Assembly (NCBI GenBank): GCA_032158295.1
Contig: CM063251.1
Location: 14,645,757 to 14,709,756, forward strand
Direction of reading: 5' to 3'
Length of the DNA: 64,000 nt
Origin: Pycnopodia helianthoides
Taxonomy: Eukaryota > Echinodermata > Asteroidea > Forcipulatida > Asteriidae
Shown: positions 53,701 through 62,700 of the stretch, one piece after another
Layout: every line of letters begins with the position of its first letter
Numbering within the stretch: the stretch's first letter is position 1
The notes under the pieces: generated by a model
What the model was told of the DNA's origin: nothing
What the model saw: the letters and a program-made list of their open reading frames with translations, nothing else
Databases searched by the model: none
Position numbers and translations under genes: made by a program

Positions 53701-56700
53701 TTTTAATATTTCCATTGTCTTAAAACCACATCGTACACAGGTCAGCTCATATGCCATAAGATCGTAAGCTGGACCATGCCGCAGGTACTAGAGGAAGTGT
53801 CAATCAACATGGGACAGTGGTTTGGTTAGAAAGGGCAGGACAAAACTCTGCCAGCATCTTTTGTGTACAAAAATCGGTCTGTCAATTGTCTGTCAATTGC
53901 CAATGGTAGATGAACCAAATTATACAAAATTTAAATAATTAAGCAAACAAATAGGCTGAAATTTACCCAGGCAGCACCTGGACATGTAAAAACACACTTA
54001 AAGAAATCGTTGAAAAAATGCCAAACAAAACCTTCTAACCTACGGAAAAAGCTTGGAGGCATGTGCTAGGGCCCAATTTCATAGAGCTGCTAAGCACAAC
54101 AATTTGCTTAGCATGAAATTTCTTCCTTGATAAAAACAGGGTTACCAACCAAATTTCCATGTGTTGCATATTGCTTGTTACTGGTATTCAGCTGTTGTTT
54201 GCTTATCCTGAAAATCACGTGGAAATTTGGTTGGTAATCCTGTTTTTATCAATGAAGACATTTCATGCTAAGCAACTTGTTGTGCTTAGCAGCTCTATGA
54301 AATTGGGCCCTGACAGAGAGTTATGTGTGTCCCAATCTAGGTGCTGCGTTTGAGGGTTTCCACCCCTTAGAGACCATTCATTTCTGTATAATCATCACCA
54401 TGCACCCAGACATTGCTAATCTTGTTGAGTTTTTGCCCTGTTATTTTCAGGAAAAATGTCAGGAAAATTTTTTCAGAAACAAAAATACATGGTTTTGTTT
54501 TAGAGTTGTAGATTCTATGTTAACATGGGAAGCATTGGAAAATGCCAATTCGTTCTGATACCTTATCTTTGACCCTCTTTGAGAGGAAGTTGGTCAAATC
54601 TTGCGGGCCGTTTGCAGCCGCTAAGGGCATTTCAGAACAAGCCACTTGCAGCCGCTACGGTCTCTAAAGAGTTAAAGGTTAAACAAATTAAAATGAGAAG
54701 TTGGGGAGAGGCGCTGGGACACCTACCTTCTCTCTCATCCCCTCTACTCTCTCCTTCAGCTTAGGGACCACGTGATTGGGAGGCAGACCCTTCTCAAGCT
54801 GGTGGACCGACTTGCCGAACCGGCCTACCGTCGTGGACAGCTCCTCCGGGTCAAGACTGTCAAAATCGCACTGTGGAAGGTGAACAAGAACGGCATGACT
54901 GGGGTGAAAGTCACTGCTTACAAAAGGGTCTGAAACTAGGATCAACCTTTTAAGGAAGGATGTTGAAATGATGGTGTGTTTCCTGAGACTGGGTAACCCC
55001 TGGAGTTATAGTGTTTCCTGAACTAGGTAACCCCTGGAGTTATAGTGTTTCCTGAACTAGGTAACCCCTGGAGTTATAGTGTTTCCTGAACTAGGTAACC
55101 CCTGGAGTTATAGTGTTTCCTGAACTAGGTAACCCCTGGAGTTATAGTGTTTCCTGAACTAGGTAACCCCTGGAGTTAAAGTGTTTCCTGAACTAGGTAA
55201 CCCCTGGAGTTATAGTGTTTCCTGAACTAGGTAACCCCTGGAGTTATAGTGTTTCCTGAACTAGGTAACCTCTGGAGTTATAGTGTTTCCTGAACTAGGT
55301 AACCCTGGAGTTATAGTGTTTCCTGAACTAGGTAACCCCTGGAGTTAAAGTGTTTCCTGAACTAGGTAACCCCTGGAGTTATAGTGTTTCCTGAACTAGG
55401 TAACCCCTGGAGTTATAGTGTTTCCTGAACTAGGTAACCCCTGGAGTTAAAGTGTTTCCTGAACTAGGTAACCCCTGGAGTTATAGTGTTTCCTGAACTA
55501 GGTAACCCCTGGAGTTATAGTGTTTCCTGAACTAGGTAACCCCTGGAGTTAAAGTGTTTCCTGAACTAGGTAACCCCTGGAGTTATAGTGTTTCCTGAAC
55601 TAGGTAACCCCTGGGACAGATTTCAGAAAGCACTAAGATTCATCTTAAGATGAGTTGTCAGTATCACCTTAGCGATATGTATTGAGACATCACACTTTGC
55701 TTAGCAATTAAGATTGAGTTGCACTTATGATCAATCTTAAAGGAACATTACAGAATTGGTTTTTGCTAACAAAACAGTTGCTGGCAGTGTAAGCACTTTA
55801 TATAATCCACCATATACATAAACTGACAAACCTGTAGAAGTTTGAGATCGATCGGCCATCCGAGTCACAAGAAAATAGTGCAAAACCGATTACAAATTTG
55901 CATGTGTTATACAATGCATGAATAAAACGCTCATGAGCGATAAACTCCAATCGGAAGTTAGTTTGATTTATTTCTCATCAAATATGGCATTTCAGACCGA
56001 AATATTTCCAGGGATGTTTTCTACTATCATCATCATTAGACCGTTTAAGTTTTATGTAAATCTGTGATCTTAAAGAAAATTTTACTTAACGTTCCTTTAA
56101 CCCTATGTGAAATCCAGGGGGGTGGGGGAAAATCTTCTAGTTTAGACTTACATCAGTCCACTGAGCAGCAATAGTGTCCCATTCATCCAATGATTCCCAT
56201 AGTAACTGCTTGAGTTTCAGCTCAGAGTGGGTCTCTTCAAGCTCCTCGTACTTGGTCACCTCTACCTACAGTTACACAAACAACCAATCAACAATGATTA
56301 AAGGGAAAGTATCCTTTGGTTTTTGGAACCGTTTGATTGTTTTAATCCGATATAAATGTAGACATATACAATGAAACTGACCCATGAAACTTAATTTCAA
56401 AAGGTGGTAGTGTTTTGAGATATTGCCGAAAATTTTGAGCGGTTATGTCCACACAAGAAGAATACTCCGTAATTGGAATACACAATCTGAGAAGCGTTTC
56501 ATGCATGAAACATTTCTAAAATTGATTTTTTGTTTAATCCCGGTTCTCAACATGTTACACATTATCAATAGCGGCAGTGCTTCTCAGCAAGTAAGTTTTT
56601 TGTGGTAATTAATTTTTTGGAGTAAAGACAATTTTCATTGTAAGCGTTACTCCACAAACCTTACTTCAACTTCCCTTAACTGTCCCTCCACATTACAAGC

Positions 56701-59700
56701 ATTTTACTTTATACACAAAAAACATTTCCTAATTTTATATCTGTTTTATGTTTCCAACCTCAAAGCTTCAATTTGGTAAAGCACACAAAACAACTGTGCA
56801 AATTTTTCAAAAGGTACTTTCACCTAAGCACAACAAATTATGCTTTCCAGAATAAGGTTATCGCCAAAAAACCCTGTCACACACGTATATCCTTCTTATT
56901 TTTGCTTAGCAGAAAAATGTCAAGCACTGATTTCTGCTTAAGCAGCTCTATGGCTACGTGTATTTGCTGCATCAGCATTTTGTAGTGATCTAGCCGTTCC
57001 AACAGCCATTCAATTCTGACATGGCGGATGACCACACAGCAAGTGCCAAGTCATGACAGTGGACTCACCTTGAAGTTCTTCTGATAGGACTTGTACAGGA
57101 AAGCCGTCTTCTGCAGCACCTCTAGTCTGGTTCCCAGCTTGTTCAGAAGGGCGTTGACCTTTGACTGCTCTGCGTTGGAGTCTAAAATCATTGGGTTCTA
57201 GTTTGTAACAAAAAAACATGAATCAGTTATTGATGTTCAGAGTTGCTCAAATTCACTGTCTACAATTTGCTTAGCCAGTAACAGCATGATTTGTCAACAT
57301 AATGTATACACAGAATCTTACTCTACTCAATAAAACTTTGGAAATGCATGCCATGCAATGGAAAATGCTATTACGCTTATTTCTTGGATCCCAAGAAACC
57401 TTGAGAAATTCTTCTGAAAGAGCAAAAGCTGTTAACAGCTTCTCGTTTTGAAGCTAGCAAAGTCTTTCTCAAAGAATCTGCCAGGGTCGTGACTTTTTGA
57501 CCTAGCTGACTTTGCTCAGGTCAAAATGTCAGGCTACTAAAAGTTTTTGCATTTATACCATTCCGGTAAGTTATGGTTGGAAAGCAGTTTTCGACAGCAA
57601 ATTCCCCTTTTTCCCTTCAAAATAAGATCATAATTCAGAAAGAGGTAATCTTGGGTTAAACCAAGCACAAACAAAGAGATTTAAATCTCAACAAAAGAGG
57701 AATGTATTTTCTCATCATTCGAAATGAAAATTATGCGAAGGAATTGTCGTGTGCGTTGAAGAAGGACGTAACGAAAGTTACCAGAGAAAGGGCGTAAGCA
57801 ATTTTAATGCACAAAATTGTGTTTCAAGAAACTTGAGCATGACTGCCATTCATATCGGAAGGTTAAATTCTGAATGGGAATGGGAAAACGTGTCTTTGTG
57901 GTAATTCTAGTTTAAAAAAAGGAATGGTAATGCCATGTTACGACCTTCATTTACTGGAAAAAAAGCACTTTGTGTGCCTGGAAGAAGAACGCAGTGCCTT
58001 CCCCCGCCATCCGCTACTGCTATCTCACCTGAGATTCCTGCTTGATGCTCTTGACATCCTTGTTCAACTCCGAAATGTCCTTGTCCAGGTGGTTGCAGAA
58101 CTTGTCCACGTTGGCGTCACGTTCACCCACGGCCCTATCGATGGCGTTGCGCACGGCCGTGACCGACGGCGAGAGGGTCTGGTAGACGGCAAAGTCCTCT
58201 GGGGGTGTCGGGACGTGGTACTGCTCGATCAGATCGTACATGTCTTTGATGATGATGGCCTCTGCCTCCAGCGGATCAATCTGGGCAAGAGCAAATCAAG
58301 AAAATTGTTTGACCTCCTCTGGGAGTTTGGGGATTTGAAATCCTAAAGGCAACTGTCATTAATTTTATTGAAAAATATACTTAAAAAAACCGAATCCACT
58401 CTGAAAATTCAAAAAAGACATGCAGGGCCCGAACTTGTGGGAAAATCCACTGCAGGGCTTGTAGCGCAATTTTTTTTACTGAATTTTGTTTAAAAGACCA
58501 GAATCAAAAAGAGAAAAATAAAAACATACAAAGTTTAACATTTGAACTGTTTTAATTTGAACAAGCACAAAGAGAAGATTTATCTCATTTGTACAATGGG
58601 AAAGTATTTATCAATAGACCGTATTGAATACGACGTCACCATTCAAAAACCTGCCCTACAACATGGCGTCTGTGAGCGTGTGCGTGTGCGTGTACGTGTG
58701 CGCGTACGTGTGCCGTAGAAATCAAACCGGGAACGCTGCGCGCTGCGTGCTTCATTGATGTACCCGTTTAGATGCGCATACGGTTTGCCCTACAAGATGG
58801 CGACTTTCATAGCGACAAAGGGGTTATTCAATACGGTCTATACTCAACAGAACTGAAAGATTTTTATCAGACTGAAAATCAACATTTGAACAAAAACACG
58901 AGACCAGAGGACATGTCCAGTCATGAGTTTACTGGCCCGGTGCTAAAATCACTGGCCTGCCGTCCAGTGTAAAAGTTGAGCCCTGACATGGTCATGCATT
59001 TTTTTAGTTTTGTCTTTCTAGAAATGTAGAAAAGATTCTTTAAAAAAACATACTCAAATTACATGACGCAGATTTCCAGGTTGCATTTTCTTCTAGAATT
59101 TGAATTTGTGTATGCAATGAACTTTCCCATGGTAATCACCAAAACATTTCTGAAATGTTCTAAAATGTAGCATCCCCTTCCACTTCCTGCCCCTTCCCAT
59201 CTTAACCAGGGCATGATCTCTGGCTATAGGGCAGTCAGTGGCGTAACCGCCCCCCCCCCTGCTCAGAAACGTTGCCCCCAAAATGAGATCAAATGCATAA
59301 ATGAATGGTTGGCAACATTAAATAGCCCCCCACAAATTATGTCATTGCCTCCACTGCCCCCCCACCCTAATCCTCCAAACGAAACTGCCTGGTTATGCCA
59401 CTGACTGGCGCCCTTGAACAAAGATATTAACAAAATAGGCAGACCGCCAACATAAGGTTAGACAGTTTAGTTTGTAAAGCACCACACCATGTAAAATCCG
59501 AAGGTCGCAGGCTCAAATCCCGCTCTGGTCACTTTTTAATCGGACAAGGCTACCCAAGTGTACGTACCCTTTCCTGTATCTTGTCCAGGAATGTGAGGGC
59601 TTCCACGAACTCCGTCGTGGTGGTTGGTAAAATCTCCAGCTTATACTGAGCATCCTGTGCCTCAGCTATCAGCTCATCCACTCGCTTCTTGGCTAATTTG

Positions 59701-62700
59701 GGCAGCATGTCGTTGATCACCTGGTGATAGGATGCAAAATTGGAGGTTTAATCTTTTACATCAGCATGTTCTGTATAAATTGTCCCAAAATGTACCGACC
59801 TGGCTAGTTTTCCAAATGTACCTTTTTCAATTCCAAGCATATTTTTGTTTATATATCGCACACATAGTTCCTGGTCACAAGTTATCCTTTATTTTGCCAT
59901 GTATACTACTGGGACACATCCAAATTTAATATAGGAGTCCTATATGGATAACTATAGGATGCTTTGCAGCATCAAGACTTTGCACTGTCCATGCTGTTTA
60001 GTGGTAATTTTAGATTTTCCAGAGTGTGGGGGTGGACATGTCTATTTTGTGTTTCTTGTGAGACAGTTTCAAATGACCAGGATCTATATGTGAGTTTTAT
60101 AAAAACAAATATTGAATGCATTTCGTTCGTGCATTGGAGCAGGATATAATCCCCTTTGCCTTGGAAATGGAACAGTCCAGATTTCACGATGTAATTATAA
60201 TTATTGTGTAGGATGCACTAAAATGCATCCAATATTTGCATAATGTCATTCACAAGATCTCACTTGTGAGACCTGGGCTCGATTTCACAAAGAGTTAAGA
60301 TTGAGGTGCAAATCCATTGCAGTTGCTTAGCGACGAGCGATGTCACAATACAAATCCCTATGGTAATAATATTATTAACTCATCTTAAGATAAATCTTAG
60401 TGCTTTGTGAAATTGACCCCAGCAGCGCTCAATGTAACCCCTTAGTAAACCATGCCCAAGTCACTCGCGTACAAACTCCCCAGGGCTAATAACTCACACT
60501 CAGACAGCGAAGGGGAGACGGGATGAGCTTGTTCCTCATCTGCACGGCCTCCACCATCAGCATCCCGATGGAGCGTCTGAGTACGATGGCCTCAGCACCA
60601 GCGTGCTGTCTGTTGTATCGCTCCAAGGCCTCTGAGAAAAACTCCACATCTGGAGAGAGAGAGAGAAGGGAACAAGTTTGTGGTGAGAGAGGAATCGTAA
60701 TAAGGGAGCGTCTCTTAAAGGCACTCAAAATAATTGTTAGCATAAAAACTGACTTGGTAACGAGCATTGGAGAGCTGTTGATAGTATAAAACATTGTGAG
60801 AAACGGCTCCCTCTGAAGTAACGTAGTTTTTGAGAAAGAAGTAAATATTTGAATTGATTTTGAGACCTCATGCGTGAGGTCTCGAAATCAAGCATCTGAA
60901 AGCACACAACTTCGTGTGACAAGGGTGTTTTTTCTTCCATTATTATCTCGCAACTTCGATGACCAATTGAGTTCAAATTTTCACAGGTTTGTTATTTTGT
61001 GCATATGTTGAGATACACCAAGTGAGAAGACTGGTCTTTGACAATTACCAAAGGTGTCCAGTGTCTTTAAGTCGGAACGATAGGAAGGTTCTAATTGGAA
61101 TCGGAGAAGTATTGAAGCGCGTGCTTGTAGATTGGTCCGCTGGGCAGCCGGAACGTTCCACTAGAACGTTCTAAATACTAATGCGTGCAGGATTGCTCCC
61201 GTATTTTGGCTCAATGATGCGGTCCAGCGGAACGTTCTGGGTGTCCTATGGATTGCGGGCCTGTGCCCAGGGGAGTGTTCTTTTGCGCCTAGAATGTACC
61301 CAACTTTTGAGATGCTCACTAACCAACAGTTGTTTAGCAAAAGCTAATGGTCACATATCTGAAATCGTGTTAACTCACACAAGGGGGAGGGGGTAATCAA
61401 ATGTTACACATACATTTGACTTTTTTTTCATTATTTCCTTTTAATTGAATTTTCAGATGTTTTGAACTTTTATTTCATTCTTTCCACAAATTTGTAATGT
61501 CCTCACATTCTAACAAAGATTTTCTCCTTAGAGAAAGACTCCACCAGGGTCAAAACATGAGGCCATTTACATTTGTTGCATTCAGACCACAGGTCATTTG
61601 GGTTGGTTGGCAGTTTGCAAGGGCTAGTTCTTATTTTTGATTTATTATTATTCATTTTTTTACCTTGAAACTAGTCGCAAAATGCAAAGGAAGTTTGCTT
61701 CAAAAGAAGCAAGTGTAACTTTTCCTTTTTAGCTTACATGGAGATTAATCTATCATGCTTCATGCTATTACAGAACTACTACTGAGTGACGACTGTGTAG
61801 GATTCCTTTTTTACCATGCTCTTGTTCTCTCATGGCGTCAACATCCAGGCTTTCATTCTCCCTGTAGAACTCCCTGAACGGCTCAAAGGTGTCTGCGTAC
61901 TGCTTGGCTGCGTCAAATGCTTTGGTAATACAGTCCTGAAAGAGACGACGTAATACTGATTATTCTATATTCAAAATCAAAGGGTCTTTTAAAGAGGAAA
62001 GGAAATAATAAATTCAGTTTTGTGATGTTCTCATTTTCCAATAGATAGAGTCCTCATGTGGATGGGGAAAAATTTACAAGTCTCGAACTTCACGTTAAAA
62101 TGGTGTAGACTGCCATTGTATTTGATACCCTTCCAGTGCAAAATTTGTCAACATCCAAAACATCTGATGACATCATTCCGAGAAAAATGGGTCTCTACAT
62201 TTTTGTACGGGGATGTGTTGGTTCATGACTGACTTTTTCAGAGCAAAATTTGAAACATGACGTCGTTGGATTTCAACAACTAATGAATCTTTTCATTCCA
62301 AGGAGGAATTTTTCGTCAGTCAAAAGGTCAAAATCGAGGCCGTTTTAACTGAATATTATCGAAAGTCAGTTATGAACGTACAAAAATATCAATTCCTACC
62401 TTTAGCTCCCCTGAGTTATTTTCATCTTAAATGTTTTCTTCTTGTAGCCCCTTACTTTAGCTGTTTGGAGCGAACTTACATAGAAAATAAATCAACGCAA
62501 TGTCTTACCCTGAGGCTCTGAATGACGCCTTGAAGATGTTTATCATCCTCAAACATCGCTGTAAGACTCGGTCCATCACCGGCCGTCTTCTCCTCAAACT
62601 TGCCATTAATGATTGGTCTGTAGGGACAATTAATAAAATCATGAATACTCTCAGTCTACTTGCCCCTCGGGACTCCCCAGTCCTTTGTTTGTCTCCAGTT

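Noticed and set aside
57470..57545. Hammerhead ribozyme suggested by GGTC(G)AAAC-like blocks (also 17366, 26130, 61532)
   Set aside because: The CTGATGA core is absent near all copies, so the catalytic fold cannot form.
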